DNA of 64,000 bases. Origin: Alcanivorax limicola (lineage in GTDB: Bacteria > Pseudomonadota > Gammaproteobacteria > Pseudomonadales > Alcanivoracaceae). Under the pieces are notes generated by a model that worked only from the letters and a program-made list of their open reading frames with translations, made no database searches and was not told the origin of the DNA. Made by a program: the position numbers and the translations under genes. Where the stretch lies: the NCBI RefSeq assembly GCF_019931215.1, contig NZ_JAIOUB010000002.1, positions 682,001 to 746,000 on the forward strand, written 5' to 3'. Of the stretch, positions 30,968 through 41,923 are shown one piece after another; the stretch's first letter is position 1, and every line of letters begins with the position of its first letter.

Positions 30968-31791
30968 CATTGTTGCTCGTGCTAACCGCACAGCTGGGTG
31001 CCTGCACGGGCATCTTCTTCTATCCGATGAGCGATTGGGTGCAGAACCCCGCCCGTCAGGATCTGGATTACGAAGACGTGATCCTGCTGCATCCGGACGG
31101 CTTGCGACTTCACGGCTGGTGGTTGCCAGCCCAGGGTGAGGACGTGCGCGGGACGGTCTATTTTCTGCATGGCAATGCCCAGAACATCAGCACACATCTG
31201 ATGAATGTGGCCTGGTTACCCGCCCAGGGGTATCAGGTGTTTCTGCTGGATTATCGTGAGTACGGGATGTCGGAGGGCAAGGCCAGGCTGCCAGCCGTGT
31301 TCGATGATATTCAGCTGGGGCTGGACTGGTTGCAGGCTTCCGGGCGTGTGGAGGGCCCCCTGATTGTGTTTGGCCAGAGTCTCGGCGCGAGCATGGCCCC
31401 CAACGTGCTGGCCCGGGAGGCAAACCAGGGCAGCTATGACTGCGTCATCATGGAGGCGGGCTTCACCGGCTTCAGGGATATCGTGCAGGAGATCATGCGG
31501 GGCAGCTGGGTGCTGTGGCCATTCAGTTTTGTTGTGGCGCCGACCATTTCAACGGACTGGGATGCCCGGGATCATATTGCTGCGCTGGCGCCCAAGCCGA
31601 TCCTGTTATTGCACAGTCATGATGATCAGATTATTCCCTTCCATCACGGCGAGACCTTGTTTGAGGCGGCGCAGGAACCGAAAACATTTCAGGCGTTGCG
31701 GGGTGGGCACATCATCAGCACGCGTGACCCGTCGGTGCAGGAACGGCTGGTGGATTTCATGGCGAGCGACTGCGCCGGATCAGCGCGCTGA
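30946..31791 (+). CDS. Alpha/beta-hydrolase lipoprotein
   Basis: This 281-residue protein starts with a lipoprotein signal with lipobox LGAC (Cys20). The hydrolase fold shows the oxyanion strand [24 protein letters not shown], the nucleophile elbow FGQSLGAS with Ser and the late block [19 protein letters not shown] with Asp, then GGHI with His, so the catalytic triad is complete. It resembles BEM46/ABHD13-like membrane-associated hydrolases. It probably acts in the envelope on a lipid or peptide ester. The start overlaps the end of the DUF4105 gene, so they are coupled. Its end overlaps tatC on the other strand by 12 bases. Confidence 0.83.
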   Translation: MALFLRLTLLLVLTAQLGACTGIFFYPMSDWVQNPARQDLDYEDVILLHPDGLRLHGWWLPAQGEDVRGTVYFLHGNAQNISTHLMNVAWLPAQGYQVFLLDYREYGMSEGKARLPAVFDDIQLGLDWLQASGRVEGPLIVFGQSLGASMAPNVLAREANQGSYDCVIMEAGFTGFRDIVQEIMRGSWVLWPFSFVVAPTISTDWDARDHIAALAPKPILLLHSHDDQIIPFHHGETLFEAAQEPKTFQALRGGHIISTRDPSVQERLVDFMASDCAGSAR

Positions 31792-32565
31792 CCCGGCGTC
31801 TTCCTGTTCTGCGTCCGCTTCGTCGGTTGCCTCACGCGGCTTGACCCAGCGGGCGGCCACCAGGCCGAGTTCGAATAGCACCCACATCGGAATGGCCAGC
31901 AATGTCTGCGACAGAATATCCGGTGGCGTCAGCAACATGCCCGCGACAAAGCAGCCGACAATGATATAAGGCCGTTTGGTCTTGAGCTTTTCGACAGTGG
32001 TGACGCCCGTCCAGACCATCAGCACAATGGCGATGGGCAGCTCGAAGGCGAAGCCGAATGCCAGAAACAGCTTCATCACAAAGTCGAGGTAGCGGCTGAT
32101 GTCGGTGGCCACCGCGACACCCTCCGGTGCGATGGCGGTAAAGAAAGCGAAGATCAGCGGAAAGACCACGAAATACGCGAACGCTGCGCCGAGATAGAAC
32201 AGCAGCACGCTGCTGACCAGCAATGGCATGGCGATGCGCTTTTCATGGCGATAGAGCCCCGGCGCGATAAATGCCCAGGCCTGATGCAGTATCACCGGCA
32301 TGGCAACAAAGATGCTCAGGTACAGCGTCAACTTGAACGGCACAATAAAGGGGGCGGCCACATCGGTGGCGATCATTGAGGCGCCTTCCGGCAGGGCATC
32401 AATCAGCGGCTTCGCGACCAGCGTGTAGAGGTCTCGCGAAAAATAGAACAGCCCGAGAAAAATGACCATGATGGCGGCCATGCTTTTCAGCAGGCGGTTG
32501 CGCAGCTCCAGCAAATGGCTGATCAGGGTCTGCGGCAGTTCTTCAGAGTGGGGCGGTTGTCTCAT
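31780..32565 (-). CDS. tatC: Twin-arginine translocase subunit TatC
   Basis: This 261-residue integral protein is the signal-peptide-binding core of the Tat system for folded proteins. Six membrane helices are visible. Conserved elements are the N-terminal [12 protein letters not shown], the [21 protein letters not shown] block with its loop [26 protein letters not shown] and [24 protein letters not shown]. It overlaps tatB by four bases (ATGA) and is the last gene of the hisE-tatABC unit. It converges on the hydrolase gene with a 12-base overlap of the coding ends. Confidence 0.97.
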   Translation of the reverse strand: MRQPPHSEELPQTLISHLLELRNRLLKSMAAIMVIFLGLFYFSRDLYTLVAKPLIDALPEGASMIATDVAAPFIVPFKLTLYLSIFVAMPVILHQAWAFIAPGLYRHEKRIAMPLLVSSVLLFYLGAAFAYFVVFPLIFAFFTAIAPEGVAVATDISRYLDFVMKLFLAFGFAFELPIAIVLMVWTGVTTVEKLKTKRPYIIVGCFVAGMLLTPPDILSQTLLAIPMWVLFELGLVAARWVKPREATDEADAEQEDAGSAR

Positions 32566-32966
32566 GAGGGATCGTTATCTGCAGAGGGACGCTCGGAGAT
32601 CTTTCGTGTCGGCGTGCTTTCCGTCTCGTTACTTTCCGTCTCTTTGCCGGTGCCCAGCGTTTCTTGCACCGGCCGCCGGGTGTTGTGCTGCGGTGCCGCA
32701 TCCACCTCCGGCGGCATCATGTCCTGATCCAGCTTCAGGCTCTCATCCTCCAGCCCCATCTCCTTGAGCTGTTCCTTGAACTTCTCGCGCATGTCCATGT
32801 TGATGGCTTCGCGTTCGAGTTCATTCTTGAGATGCGTGAATGCCCCCCGGGCACGGCCCACCCATTGCCCCACGGTGCGCGCGGCCTTGGGCAAACGTTC
32901 GGGTCCCAGTATCACCAGGGCGATGACAAAGATCAGCGCCAGTTCAGCAAAACTGATATCCAACAA
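32562..32966 (-). CDS. tatB: Twin-arginine translocase subunit TatB
   Basis: This 134-residue protein has an N-terminal membrane helix [26 protein letters not shown], where the GPERLP hinge is the family hallmark, then an amphipathic helix and a polar variable tail rich in Glu, Pro and Thr. It joins TatC to recognise twin-arginine signals. It overlaps tatC by four bases and follows tatA by 35 bases. Confidence 0.95.
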   Translation of the reverse strand: MLDISFAELALIFVIALVILGPERLPKAARTVGQWVGRARGAFTHLKNELEREAINMDMREKFKEQLKEMGLEDESLKLDQDMMPPEVDAAPQHNTRRPVQETLGTGKETESNETESTPTRKISERPSADNDPS

Positions 32967-33001
32967 GGGGCGGCTCCTGTCTGAGGATCAGTGCCTGAGA
33001 A

Positions 33002-33247
33002 TCAGGACTGGTGGTCTTTGTCTTTGACCGGTTCGCCATGCTCGTCGAGGGTCGTGCCCTTGTCGTCGTCATGGCGCGCCTTGATCTGCTTGCTACCGTC
33101 TTCCTCGCCTTCCTTGACCGCTTGTTTGAAGCCTTTTACTGCGCCGCCAAGGTCGCCGCCGATATTGCGCAGCTTCTTGGTGCCAAACAGTACTACAACG
33201 ATTGCCAGAACAATCAGCAGTTGCCAGAGACTGATGCCGGATAACAT
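33002..33247 (-). CDS. tatA: Twin-arginine translocase subunit TatA
   Basis: This 81-residue protein has one membrane helix ([17 protein letters not shown]), the hinge [21 protein letters not shown] and an acidic-basic tail. It oligomerises to open the Tat path. It starts 50 bases after hisE ends and precedes tatB on the same strand. Confidence 0.95.
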   Translation of the reverse strand: MLSGISLWQLLIVLAIVVVLFGTKKLRNIGGDLGGAVKGFKQAVKEGEEDGSKQIKARHDDDKGTTLDEHGEPVKDKDHQS

Positions 33248-33297
33248 GAGTGACTCTCCACACTAAAAACGCAAAAGTTAAAAAACGTCGTATGTTC

Positions 33298-33627
33298 TCA
33301 GTTGCTGCGCGAGGCCTTTTCCTCGTGCCCCGAGAGCCCGAAGCGGCGCTCCAGTTCTGCGATGACCTGTGCCGGGGATGCATTCAACGCGGCCAGCATG
33401 ACCATACTGTGAAACCAGAGATCAGCGGTTTCACTGATCAGGGCATCCAGCTTGCCGCTGACTTCTGCATCCCGGGCGGCGAGGATGGTTTCCACCGCCT
33501 CCTCGCCCACCTTCTCGAGAATCTTGTTCAGACCCTTGTGATACAGGCTGGCCACGTAGGAGCTTTCCGGGGCTTCGGTCTTGCGCGCTTCCAGCACGTC
33601 GTGCAGCTGGCTCAGTACGTCATTCAT
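33298..33627 (-). CDS. hisE: Phosphoribosyl-ATP pyrophosphatase HisE
   Basis: This 109-residue enzyme catalyses the second step of histidine synthesis. The all-alpha NTP pyrophosphatase motifs are [17 protein letters not shown] and [14 protein letters not shown], with the four acidic metal ligands. The other his genes are not in this window. It lies between ubiB and tatA, an order common in gammaproteobacteria. Confidence 0.94.
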   Translation of the reverse strand: MNDVLSQLHDVLEARKTEAPESSYVASLYHKGLNKILEKVGEEAVETILAARDAEVSGKLDALISETADLWFHSMVMLAALNASPAQVIAELERRFGLSGHEEKASRSN

Positions 33628-33706
33628 GCAGATTCACCTACGCAGACACCGCGATTCATGGGGTCGAGTCTAGCAGATTCATGGGGCGAGCGTCCGACGC
33701 GCCGCC

Positions 33707-35326
33707 TCAGCGGCGCAGGGCGCCGAGCAGCAGCAGGGCGCCTGCCCCGGCGCTGGCCCCGGCCCAGAAACCGCTGAGCAAAAGGGTGCTGCCCAGCAGG
33801 CCCAGGCCCGCGATGCCGCCGAGCAGCTTGCGCCGGTGATGGGTCTGCTGCTCGGCCAGGCGCGCGGCCAGTTGCTGCTGTTGCTGTGGCAGACGGCGCA
33901 GGTTCTCCAGGGCGTCGCGCAGCATGTCCGGCATGTCCGGCAGGCTGGCGGCCCACTCCGGCGCCCGTGCCTGGAGCTTGCGCAGCGTGGCACCGGGGCC
34001 GTAGTTGTCCATCATCCAGGTTTCCAGCAGCGGCCGGCCTGTGGCCCAGATGTCCAGCTGCGGGTAGATGCTGCGGCCCAGGCCTTCGATGTGTACCAGG
34101 GTCTTCATCAGCAGGATGTACTGGACCGGCGCCTCGATATGAAAGCCGCGGGCCATGTCGAACAGCTTCATCACCAGCGGCGCGAATTCCAGCTGGTCCA
34201 GTGGCATGGTGCGAATGGGTTCGACGATGCTGCGCACGGCACGCTCGAAGCGATGCCGGTCCACCGGTACCGTGGTCCAGCCGGCGCGAATCACCACATC
34301 CACCAGCGTGGTGTAGTCCTCGCGCATGACTGCCAGCACCATGCGCCCGAGCACATCCAGATCGTCCTTGCTCAGGTGGCCGGCGATGGCGCAATCCACG
34401 GCCATATACTGCGGCGAGTCGGGCTTGTCCGGGTTGACGAAAATATTGCCCGGGTGCATGTCCGCGTGGAAGAAGTTGTAGCGGAACACCTGGGCAAAGA
34501 AGATCTCGACGCCGCGCTCGGCCAGTTGCCTGGGGTCGATACCGGCGGCACGGATGCGATCAATCTCATTCACCGGGATGCCATGGATGCGATCCATCAC
34601 CAGCAACCGCGCGGTCGTGTACTGCATGTGAATCGGCGGAATGAACAGCAGCGGACTGAACAGGAACTGCCGGCGCATCAGTTCGCTGTTATGCGCTTCT
34701 GCGGTCAGATCCAGTTCGCCCCGGATAATGCCGGCATAGTCATCCACCACACGGCGCGGGCGGAAATAACGGGCGTCGCGCCACAGACGCTCCAGCCAGG
34801 TGGCGCCAAAGCGCATCACTGTCAGGTCGCGCTGTACGATGCGCTCCAGCCCCGGCCGGCGAATCTTGGCCACCACCTCGGTGCCGTCGTGCAGGATGGC
34901 ACTGTGGACCTGGGCAATGGAGGCCGAGGCCAGCGGGGTGTCGTCAAACTGGCGGAACACGGCCTCGATGGGCTGCCCCAGTTCCTGCTCGATACGCGCG
35001 CGTGCCTGGGCGACCGGGAAGGGCGCGACCTGATCCTGTAGCCGGGCCAGCGCGTCGGTCCATTCCGGTGGCAACAGATCCCGGCGTGTGGCCAGCAACT
35101 GGCCGAACTTGATGAAGATCGGGCCGAGTTGATCCAGCGCCTGTTGCAGCCGCTCACCCTCGCTGAGACCGCGAGGGGCGAACCAGCTGGAAGGCACCAG
35201 GTACTGCAGCAACACCGCCAGCGGGCGCAGCCCATGGGCGGGCAGCAGGCTGGCCAGCCGATAGCGGCAGGCGATGTGGATGACGAACAGGATACGGCCA
35301 ACGGGCAGGGTCGGGAGCAAGGTCAT
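33707..35326 (-). CDS. ubiB: Ubiquinone biosynthesis kinase-like protein UbiB
   Basis: This 539-residue protein of the UbiB/ABC1 atypical kinase family is needed for ubiquinone synthesis, probably by extracting lipid intermediates with ATPase activity. Visible are the KxGQ motif FIKFGQLLATRRDLLP, the Ala-rich loop ASASIAQVHSA, VVAKIRRPG and the catalytic HADMHPGNIF, followed by AVDCAIAGHLS where other members have DFG-like residues. Two hydrophobic helices at the C-terminus anchor it in the membrane. It overlaps ubiJ by four bases. Confidence 0.96.
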   Translation of the reverse strand: MTLLPTLPVGRILFVIHIACRYRLASLLPAHGLRPLAVLLQYLVPSSWFAPRGLSEGERLQQALDQLGPIFIKFGQLLATRRDLLPPEWTDALARLQDQVAPFPVAQARARIEQELGQPIEAVFRQFDDTPLASASIAQVHSAILHDGTEVVAKIRRPGLERIVQRDLTVMRFGATWLERLWRDARYFRPRRVVDDYAGIIRGELDLTAEAHNSELMRRQFLFSPLLFIPPIHMQYTTARLLVMDRIHGIPVNEIDRIRAAGIDPRQLAERGVEIFFAQVFRYNFFHADMHPGNIFVNPDKPDSPQYMAVDCAIAGHLSKDDLDVLGRMVLAVMREDYTTLVDVVIRAGWTTVPVDRHRFERAVRSIVEPIRTMPLDQLEFAPLVMKLFDMARGFHIEAPVQYILLMKTLVHIEGLGRSIYPQLDIWATGRPLLETWMMDNYGPGATLRKLQARAPEWAASLPDMPDMLRDALENLRRLPQQQQQLAARLAEQQTHHRRKLLGGIAGLGLLGSTLLLSGFWAGASAGAGALLLLGALRR

Positions 35327-35973
35327 TGCCGGGGCTCTTGCTGGGCCCGAAGGCGTTGAATTCGGGCTTCCAGACGTTCGGTGGCCATCTGTAATTCGGT
35401 GACATCGTGGCCGAACTCGCGCAGCTCCGTGCGCGAGGGCATCAGGCCGCTCTCCCGGGACAGGTAGTCACTGCCCTGGCGGGCCAGCCGGTCGAGACCT
35501 TCCCGGGCCCAGTGGAAAAAGCGCCGGGCACCGTGATCTACCTGTTGCGCGAGTTCGTTGCCCAGCAGTGGCGCGAACAGGGCGCCCCAGTCCACGTCCA
35601 GGTCGCGGGCGATGGCGGTGAGCGCCTGCAACAGTTCGCGATCACCGCGCACACTGACCGGGCCGGCAATGACGCCGGGCGCTGTGTCCCAGCCGAGAAA
35701 TTCTGCGGCCAGATCCAGGGGGCCGCCGCACAGCGAAACATCAGCTTCCGCTTCGCTGCTGTGATAACACTCGACGCCATCTTCCACGATCAGGATGAAG
35801 ACCTCCCGGGCGGGCACGCGCAGGCTGACCGAGATCAGGCGGCCGCTATGCTCGGCCAGCCGCTGTTGACTGGCCGGGTCGTGGCGCAGGGCGCTGTTGA
35901 CGCCGCGCTCGATACTGGCCAGCAGCAGGGTCTCCAGCAAGCCCGGCGGCTGTGACTGGTGTTCCAGCGTCAT
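35323..35973 (-). CDS. ubiJ: Ubiquinone biosynthesis accessory factor UbiJ
   Basis: This 216-residue protein starts with an SCP2-like lipid-binding domain ([51 protein letters not shown]) and ends in a coiled coil of about 25 residues ([21 protein letters not shown]). UbiJ binds polyprenyl intermediates in the soluble Ubi complex. Four-base overlaps with both ubiE and ubiB show a coupled ubiE-ubiJ-ubiB operon. Confidence 0.92.
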   Translation of the reverse strand: MTLEHQSQPPGLLETLLLASIERGVNSALRHDPASQQRLAEHSGRLISVSLRVPAREVFILIVEDGVECYHSSEAEADVSLCGGPLDLAAEFLGWDTAPGVIAGPVSVRGDRELLQALTAIARDLDVDWGALFAPLLGNELAQQVDHGARRFFHWAREGLDRLARQGSDYLSRESGLMPSRTELREFGHDVTELQMATERLEARIQRLRAQQEPRQ

Positions 35974-36719
35974 AGCTTGAATCCGCGATGCAGGGCGACA
36001 ATGCCGCCGGTCATGTTGAAGTAGTCGCAGCGGCTGAAGCCGGCGTCGGTCATCATTGCCTTGAGGGTCTGCTGGTCCGGGTGCATGCGAATGGATTCGG
36101 CCAGGTACTGGTAGCTTTCGGCGTCGTTGGCGACAGCCTTGCCGAGCCGTGGCAGCACCGAGAACGAATAGAAGTCATACAGCTTGGCCAGTGGCTCATG
36201 CACCGGTTTGGAAAACTCCAGCACCAGCAGGCGGCCGCCGGGCTTGAGCACCCGCAGCATGGACTTCAGGGCTTTTTCCTTGTCGGTGACATTGCGCAGG
36301 CCAAAGGCAATGGTGATGCAGTTGAAGCTGTTGTCGGCAAACGGCAGCGCTTCTGCGTTGACCTGCGCGACGCGGGTGTTGTGGGCGCAACCGGCATCGA
36401 ACAGACGGTCCCGGCCGACCCCGAGCATGGCATCGTTGATATCCGCCAGCACCACTTCACCCTGGTCACCGACGATGCGCGAGAACTTGATGGCCAGGTC
36501 GCCGGTGCCGCCGGCCAGATCCAGCACCCGGTGGCCGGGGCGCACGCCCGCCAGCTCCAGGGTAAAACGCTTCCAGGCACGGTGGATGCCCATGGACATA
36601 AGGTCGTTCATCAGGTCGTACTTGGGTGCGACCGAACGGAATACGCCGGCAACCTTGCTGGCCTTTTCCTGCCAGGGCACTTCCTGATAGCCGAAGTGAG
36701 TGCTTTTGTCTTCCGCCAT
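35970..36719 (-). CDS. ubiE: Ubiquinone/menaquinone C-methyltransferase UbiE
   Basis: This 249-residue SAM-dependent methyltransferase acts in ubiquinone synthesis. Motif [27 protein letters not shown], the family signature [18 protein letters not shown] and [17 protein letters not shown] are all intact. It is the first gene of ubiE-ubiJ-ubiB and follows a hypothetical gene by 47 bases on the same strand. Confidence 0.97.
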   Translation of the reverse strand: MAEDKSTHFGYQEVPWQEKASKVAGVFRSVAPKYDLMNDLMSMGIHRAWKRFTLELAGVRPGHRVLDLAGGTGDLAIKFSRIVGDQGEVVLADINDAMLGVGRDRLFDAGCAHNTRVAQVNAEALPFADNSFNCITIAFGLRNVTDKEKALKSMLRVLKPGGRLLVLEFSKPVHEPLAKLYDFYSFSVLPRLGKAVANDAESYQYLAESIRMHPDQQTLKAMMTDAGFSRCDYFNMTGGIVALHRGFKL

Positions 36720-36766
36720 AATCGTGGTGCTCCGCTGATGCTGAGATCTGTCTGGTGCCGGGGCGT

Positions 36767-37471
36767 TTACCCGAAGGGGGCCGGGTGGCCCGAAAGCAAA
36801 CGCTGCATGATATCGCGTTCCCGGGTCGCCAGGGTGGTCAGTAGCGTGTCCACACTGGGCAGGGGGCGCATGGCGCCGAAGCCCCGGTCGAGGAAATCAT
36901 ACAGGCTGCTGAAGCCGGCTGCATGGGCCGGACGTCGCACCAGGCGGAAAGTGGTCTGAATCATACGGCTGCGCACATAGCGGTCAATGTGATGACCGAG
37001 CTCGGACACCAGTTGCAGCTGCCGTTCGCGGGCGGCTTCCTGCTGCTGGTCGCGGTAGGCGGCGGCATACAGGTCCGCCGTCAGCATCACCGGCGGGCGG
37101 TCCAGTTCGCTCCCCAGCAGGTCGGTGAGCTGCTCATCCAGTTCCTGCGTAATGATGGCCGCTTCCAGCGCGCTGGCCGAGGTGGCCATGACCCGGTCGG
37201 GCAGAAGTTTCAGGGCTTTGGGCAGAGCGCGGCGCACTTCCCTGGCCACGGGGCGCAGGTCGCGGCCGCCGTAGACCTCGGAAAACAGGAACTCTGCGCC
37301 GGGTTCGGTGGTGGGTTGGGCCAGCAGGTCATGGTGGGAGCGGCGCAGGCGGGCAATCTGCCAGGCCTGCAGCGTTGTCAGACGCGACTGGAAACGCGTG
37401 TCGTCACTGTGTTGCCGCAGTGCAAAAAAGCGCTCCAGCGCGTCTCCGAGTCGGTCACCGGCTTTCATCAT
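36767..37471 (-). CDS. Helical hypothetical protein, FFLEELY-motif-like
   Basis: This 234-residue, mostly helical protein has no membrane segment. It resembles the family named after a FFLEELY motif: here [20 protein letters not shown]. Further repeats of charged helices are [20 protein letters not shown] and [22 protein letters not shown]. The start was placed at the ATG pair at 37471 with a GGAG site eight bases upstream, 20 bases after hslU; the longer frame overlaps hslU. Function is unknown. Confidence 0.7.
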   Translation of the reverse strand: MMKAGDRLGDALERFFALRQHSDDTRFQSRLTTLQAWQIARLRRSHHDLLAQPTTEPGAEFLFSEVYGGRDLRPVAREVRRALPKALKLLPDRVMATSASALEAAIITQELDEQLTDLLGSELDRPPVMLTADLYAAAYRDQQQEAARERQLQLVSELGHHIDRYVRSRMIQTTFRLVRRPAHAAGFSSLYDFLDRGFGAMRPLPSVDTLLTTLATRERDIMQRLLSGHPAPFG

Positions 37472-37490
37472 CCCTGCTCCAGCAGAGCCG

Positions 37491-38819
37491 CTAGAGAATG
37501 TAACGACTGAGATCGTCGTCGCCGGCCAGCTCGCCCAGGTAACGGTCCACCGCTTCGGCATCAATCACCAGCGGCTTGTCGTGGTACTGGGTGGCCAGGT
37601 CGTCAGCGTCGTAGCTGATTTCTTCCAGCAGTTTTTCCAGCACGGTGTGCAAGCGGCGGGCACCAATGTTTTCGACCCGCTCGTTGACCTGCCAGGCGAC
37701 TTCCGCAATCCGGTGGATGCATTCCGGGGTGAATTCGATCTTCAGCCCTTCGGTGGCGAGTAGCGCCCGGTACTGTTCAGTCAGTGAGGCGTTCGGCTCG
37801 GTCAGAATGCATTCGAAATCCCGCACTGTCAGTGCGCTCAGCTCAACACGGATGGGCAGGCGGCCTTGCAACTCCGGAATCAGATCCGAAGGCTTGCTGA
37901 GGTGGAAGGCGCCGGAAGCGATGAACAGGATATGATCGGTGCGCACCATGCCGTATTTGGTGCTCACAGTGCTGCCTTCGATCAGCGGCAGCAGATCTCG
38001 CTGCACACCTTCGCGGCTGACGTCGGTGCCGCCAGCATCGCCGCGCCGGGCGACCTTGTCGATTTCATCCAGAAACACGATGCCGTTGTTTTCCACCAGA
38101 TCAACCGCCTGGGCCTTGAGCTCTTCTTCATTGATCAGGCGCGCTGCTTCCTCATCGCGTATCAGGCGGCGCGCTTCACTGACTTTCAGCTTGCGTGTCT
38201 TGCGCTTGTTGCCGCCCATGCGGGAAAACATCTGTTGCAGCTGGCTGGTCATCTCTTCCATGCCCGGGGGCGCCATGATTTCCACGCCCATGGGTTGGGC
38301 AGAAACCTCAATCTCGATTTCCCGGTCATCCAGCTCGCCTTCGCGCAATTTTTTGCGGAACAGCTGGCGCGTGGTGTTATCGGTGGGCTGATCGCTGCCG
38401 CGCGCCGGAGGCAGTAGCGCATCCAGCAGCCGGTCTTCGGCGGCATCTTCCGCCTTGCCCTGTTGGCGCTGCATTGCTTTTTCGCGCAACAGCTTGATGG
38501 CCATTTCCATCAGGTCGCGGATGATGGATTCCACGTCGCGGCCGACGTAGCCGACCTCGGTAAATTTGGTGGCTTCGATCTTGATGAACGGCGCGTCGGC
38601 GATGCGCGCCAGACGCCGGGCAATCTCGGTCTTGCCGACGCCGGTGGGGCCGATCATCAGAATATTTTTCGGTGCCACCTCGTTGCGCAGCTCCAGCGGC
38701 AGTTGCATGCGCCGCCAGCGATTGCGCAGTGCCAGGGCGACGGCGCGCTTGGCCGGGTCCTGACCCACGATGTGACGATTGAGTTCGCTTACGATTTCAC
38801 GGGGAGTCAAAGCAGACAT
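37491..38819 (-). CDS. hslU: HslU unfoldase of the HslUV protease
   Basis: This 442-residue AAA+ protein unfolds substrates and feeds them to HslV. Walker A is [15 protein letters not shown], the pore loop is [10 protein letters not shown] and the Walker B strand is [12 protein letters not shown]. The I domain is present between residues 110 and 240. The C-terminal tail ends RYIL, close to the family's hydrophobic tail that activates HslV. It lies six bases after hslV and is driven by the same heat-shock promoter. Confidence 0.97.
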   Translation of the reverse strand: MSALTPREIVSELNRHIVGQDPAKRAVALALRNRWRRMQLPLELRNEVAPKNILMIGPTGVGKTEIARRLARIADAPFIKIEATKFTEVGYVGRDVESIIRDLMEMAIKLLREKAMQRQQGKAEDAAEDRLLDALLPPARGSDQPTDNTTRQLFRKKLREGELDDREIEIEVSAQPMGVEIMAPPGMEEMTSQLQQMFSRMGGNKRKTRKLKVSEARRLIRDEEAARLINEEELKAQAVDLVENNGIVFLDEIDKVARRGDAGGTDVSREGVQRDLLPLIEGSTVSTKYGMVRTDHILFIASGAFHLSKPSDLIPELQGRLPIRVELSALTVRDFECILTEPNASLTEQYRALLATEGLKIEFTPECIHRIAEVAWQVNERVENIGARRLHTVLEKLLEEISYDADDLATQYHDKPLVIDAEAVDRYLGELAGDDDLSRYIL

Positions 38820-38825
38820 GATGGT

Positions 38826-39365
38826 TTACCAGGATAATTCTTCGAAAGTGTGATTGTGGTTGGTGTAGATGCAGATATCACCGGCAATGGTGAGGCTTCT
38901 GGCCACAATCTCTCGGGCGGAGAGGTCGGTATTCTCCAGCAGGGCGGTGGCGGCGGACTGGGCAAACGGGCCGCCGGAACCGATCGCAATCAGGTTGTTC
39001 TCCGGTTCGATGACATCGCCGTTACCGGTGATGATCAGCGAGTTGTCTTTGTCGGCGACGGCCAGCAGGGCTTCCAGGCGTCGCAGGGCGCGATCGGTGC
39101 GCCAGTCTTTCGCCAACTCGACGGCGGCGCGCACCAGCTGGCCCTGATGTTTGTCCAGTTGCGCTTCGAAACGTTCGAACAGGGTGAAGGCGTCGGCGGT
39201 GCCGCCGGCAAAACCGGCGATCACCTTGTTGTGGTGCAGTCGGCGCACCTTGCGGGCGTTGCCCTTCATGACGGTGTTGCCCAGGCTCACCTGGCCGTCA
39301 CCACCAATCACGACGTCATTGCCGCGGCGGACGGAAACAATGGTAGTGCCACGATACTGTTCCAT
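38826..39365 (-). CDS. hslV: HslV peptidase of the HslUV protease
   Basis: This 179-residue subunit has the Ntn-hydrolase start [12 protein letters not shown], in which the N-terminal catalytic Thr is normally exposed after processing. In this protein the Thr-Thr pair is preceded by five residues (MEQYRG) rather than just Met, so the pro-part is slightly longer than in E. coli. The motifs [25 protein letters not shown] and [14 protein letters not shown] are typical. It precedes hslU by six bases. Confidence 0.96.
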   Translation of the reverse strand: MEQYRGTTIVSVRRGNDVVIGGDGQVSLGNTVMKGNARKVRRLHHNKVIAGFAGGTADAFTLFERFEAQLDKHQGQLVRAAVELAKDWRTDRALRRLEALLAVADKDNSLIITGNGDVIEPENNLIAIGSGGPFAQSAATALLENTDLSAREIVARSLTIAGDICIYTNHNHTFEELSW

Positions 39366-39399
39366 GCAGGAAAGCTCCTTGCTGTAAGGCTTGTCGCAG

Positions 39400-39428
39400 A
39401 TATGGGGGAGGCTGACGGGAAACTCAAG
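39400..39428 (-). promoter_or_regulatory. Sigma-32 heat-shock promoter of hslVU
   Basis: On the minus strand CTTGAGT (39422-39428), 14 bases, then CCCCATAT (39400-39407) match the heat-shock consensus CTTGAAA-N14-CCCCATNT with one mismatch. It lies 35 bases before the hslV start. Confidence 0.85.
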
Positions 39429-39481
39429 ACCGGAGGCGGGAAAGCGGCCCGGCAGAACGCGCGTCTGCCAGGCCAGAGGGG

Positions 39482-40102
39482 TCAGGCGTCCGGGTCGCGC
39501 ACGCGAATGGCCAGTGTTTCGATACCGGCGCTGACCAGCTGATCCTGCACACGGTGCATGGCATTGGCGTTGGTGAAGGGGCCGATCATGACCCGGTGCC
39601 AGGTGTCGCCGGAATCCAGGCTGACCGGCTGCACGCGCGCGTCCATGCCTTGCAGTATCAGCTCGGCACGCCGGCGGTCCGCATCTTCGCTGCGGCGGAA
39701 GCTGCCGGCCTGAAGCAGGAAATGTTCGCTCTGCCGGTGTGCGACCGGGGCGTCATCGGCGGCCCGCTCCTGATCCGGTGGCGGTGTGCGGGAAGGGCGC
39801 TCTGGCCGCGGCGTGTCATCCTCGCCTTTGGGCATGATGACCTCCATCTGCGGCAGTACCGCATAGAAGTCGAAGCGCGGCCCCCGTGAGTCCTCGGCTG
39901 GTTTGCTGTCAGGTTTGCTGTCCGTGGTCGCCGTCGCCGGGCGGCTCTCCCGGTCCAGTTGCAGCTGGCCCAGATGAAACAGAAAGGCGATGAACAGACC
40001 GGCGACGACGCCGGTGAACAACCAGACCCAGCCGGGAACAAGGCGCTCCCGGGCGGCGGATTTGCTGGCGCCCCGGCGGGGCGCGGCGGGTTTGCGAGCC
40101 AT
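39482..40102 (-). CDS. SPOR-domain cell-division protein (FtsN-like)
   Basis: This 206-residue protein has a short basic N-terminus, one membrane helix ([20 protein letters not shown]), a Pro/Glu-rich linker and a C-terminal SPOR domain (residues 130-200: [21 protein letters not shown], then [22 protein letters not shown]). SPOR domains bind denuded septal peptidoglycan. Its place between argS and hslV is that of ftsN in many gammaproteobacteria. The ATG overlaps the argS stop by one base. Confidence 0.85.
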   Translation of the reverse strand: MARKPAAPRRGASKSAARERLVPGWVWLFTGVVAGLFIAFLFHLGQLQLDRESRPATATTDSKPDSKPAEDSRGPRFDFYAVLPQMEVIMPKGEDDTPRPERPSRTPPPDQERAADDAPVAHRQSEHFLLQAGSFRRSEDADRRRAELILQGMDARVQPVSLDSGDTWHRVMIGPFTNANAMHRVQDQLVSAGIETLAIRVRDPDA

Positions 40103-41847
40103 TACATACGTTCCAGTGTCGTGATGCCGAGCAGGGACAGCCCCTGGCGCAGCGTGCGTGCGGTGAGCCAGGCCAGTTGCAGGCGGCTGTCGCGCAGCGC
40201 CTCACTGTCGGCGCCGAGAATCGGGCAGTGTTCATAAAAGCCGGAAAATTGCCCGGCCAGATCATAGAGATAGGTGCACAGCAGGTGCGGCTGGCCTTTG
40301 TCGGCCACCGATTGCAGCACTTCACCGAACTGCAGCAGGTTGTTGGCCAGGGCCAACTCCCGTTCGTCGTCGGTGGTGATCGGCGCCGTGAGGCTGTCCG
40401 GTGCCACGTCTGCCTTGCGGAAGATGCTGGCGACCCGCGTATAGGCATACAGCAGGTAAGGTGCGGTATTGCCGTCGAAGCTCAGCATCTGTTCGAAATT
40501 GAAGATGTAGTCGCTGGTGCGGTGTTTGCTCAGGTCGGCATATTTGACCGCGCTGATGCCAACGGTGCTGGCGATCTGCATCAGGTCGTCCTGGTCCAGT
40601 GCCGGGTTCTTGCTGCTGACCAGCGCCAGCGCGCGATCTTCGGCTTCACTGAGCAGGTCCACCAGCTTGACCGTGCCACCGGCGCGGGTCTTGAACGGCT
40701 TGCCGTCCGGACCGTTCATGGTGCCAAACCCCATGTGCTCCAGTGCAGTGGTCTCGGGCACGAAGCCTGCCAGCCGGGCCACCTGGAACACCTGCTGGAA
40801 GTGCAGTGCCTGGCGCTGATCAACGAAATACAGAATGCGGTCGGCGCCCAGTGTCTGCGCGCGATAGCGCAGCGCGGCCAGGTCGCTGGTGGCATAGAGA
40901 TAGCCGCCATCGGCTTTCTGCACGATGACAGGTAAGGGCTGGCCGTCGCGGGTGGTGAAGTCGTCCAGGAAGATGCAGCGGGCGCCGTCGCTCTCGACCA
41001 GCAGGCCGGCTTGCTCCAGCGCGGCAACGATCACCGGCAGTTCCGGGTTGTAGGCGCTTTCCCCGCGCACATCTGCGGGTGTCAGGCTGACGCCCAGGCG
41101 CTGGTAGACCTCGAAACAGTGGTTCAGGGACACCTGATTGAAGTCGTGCCAGAGCTTCAGGCAGTGGGCATCGCCAGACTGGAGCATGACCACCAGGGAG
41201 CGGGCGCGATCAGCGAATTCCGGGCTTTCATCAAAGCGCTGTTTGGCCGCGCGATAGAAGTTCTCCAGATCCGACAGCTCGGAGGACAGTTCGGCCTGGT
41301 CCTGCTGCTCTTCCAGGTAGGCCAGCAGCATGCCGAACTGGGTGCCCCAGTCGCCCACATGGTTCTGGCGCACCACGGTGTGGCCGAGAAATTCCAGCGT
41401 CCGGGTCACGGCATCGCCGATGATGGTGGAGCGCAGATGGCCCACATGCATCTCTTTGGCCAGATTCGGCGAGGAGTAATCCACCACCACCGTCTGTGCC
41501 CTGGCTGCCGGGGCAATGCCGAGTTTGTCGTCGGCCAGCGCGGCCTTCAGCTGGTCCTGAAGGTAATTCCCGGCCTGGAAGAAGTTGATGAACCCCGGGC
41601 CGGCGATTTCCGCCTTGCTGACCAGCGGGCTTTCCGGCAGCGCTGCCAGCAGTGCCTCGGCCACGTCGCGGGGCTTGCGCCCGGCGGGTTTGGCCAGCAT
41701 CAGGGCAATGTTGGTGGCGAAATCACCATGCTGTTTGTCACGGGTGCGCTCAACCTGCACCGGCGGGCGCGGTTGATCGGGCAGGTCGCCACGTTGACGC
41801 AGCGTATCGAGGGCCGTTTCGACCAGTGAGATAATCTGTTCTTTCAT
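40102..41847 (-). CDS. argS: Arginyl-tRNA synthetase
   Basis: This 581-residue class I synthetase charges tRNA-Arg. The signature [18 protein letters not shown] carries the HIGH variant HVGH. The N-terminal additional domain (residues 1-110) and the DALR anticodon-binding domain at the C-terminus are visible. A canonical KMSKS is not obvious, as in many ArgS proteins: [19 protein letters not shown] is the corresponding region. It lies between priA and the FtsN-like gene on the same strand. Confidence 0.97.
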   Translation of the reverse strand: MKEQIISLVETALDTLRQRGDLPDQPRPPVQVERTRDKQHGDFATNIALMLAKPAGRKPRDVAEALLAALPESPLVSKAEIAGPGFINFFQAGNYLQDQLKAALADDKLGIAPAARAQTVVVDYSSPNLAKEMHVGHLRSTIIGDAVTRTLEFLGHTVVRQNHVGDWGTQFGMLLAYLEEQQDQAELSSELSDLENFYRAAKQRFDESPEFADRARSLVVMLQSGDAHCLKLWHDFNQVSLNHCFEVYQRLGVSLTPADVRGESAYNPELPVIVAALEQAGLLVESDGARCIFLDDFTTRDGQPLPVIVQKADGGYLYATSDLAALRYRAQTLGADRILYFVDQRQALHFQQVFQVARLAGFVPETTALEHMGFGTMNGPDGKPFKTRAGGTVKLVDLLSEAEDRALALVSSKNPALDQDDLMQIASTVGISAVKYADLSKHRTSDYIFNFEQMLSFDGNTAPYLLYAYTRVASIFRKADVAPDSLTAPITTDDERELALANNLLQFGEVLQSVADKGQPHLLCTYLYDLAGQFSGFYEHCPILGADSEALRDSRLQLAWLTARTLRQGLSLLGITTLERM

Positions 41848-41923
41848 GATGCGCGTTGTGACACTCGGATGTGGCGAATTCGGGAGCGTGATTGTAAGGC
41901 AAATGGAAGGTGATTGCGCTGCC

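Noticed and set aside
33624-34394. Minus-strand open frame within ubiB in another frame
   Set aside because: Arg/Ala/Pro-rich translation without motifs; ubiB covers the same bases with all its signatures.
41848-41923. Gap between priA and argS as a site for a small gene
   Set aside because: Only 76 bases, with no start codon and ribosome-binding site pair.
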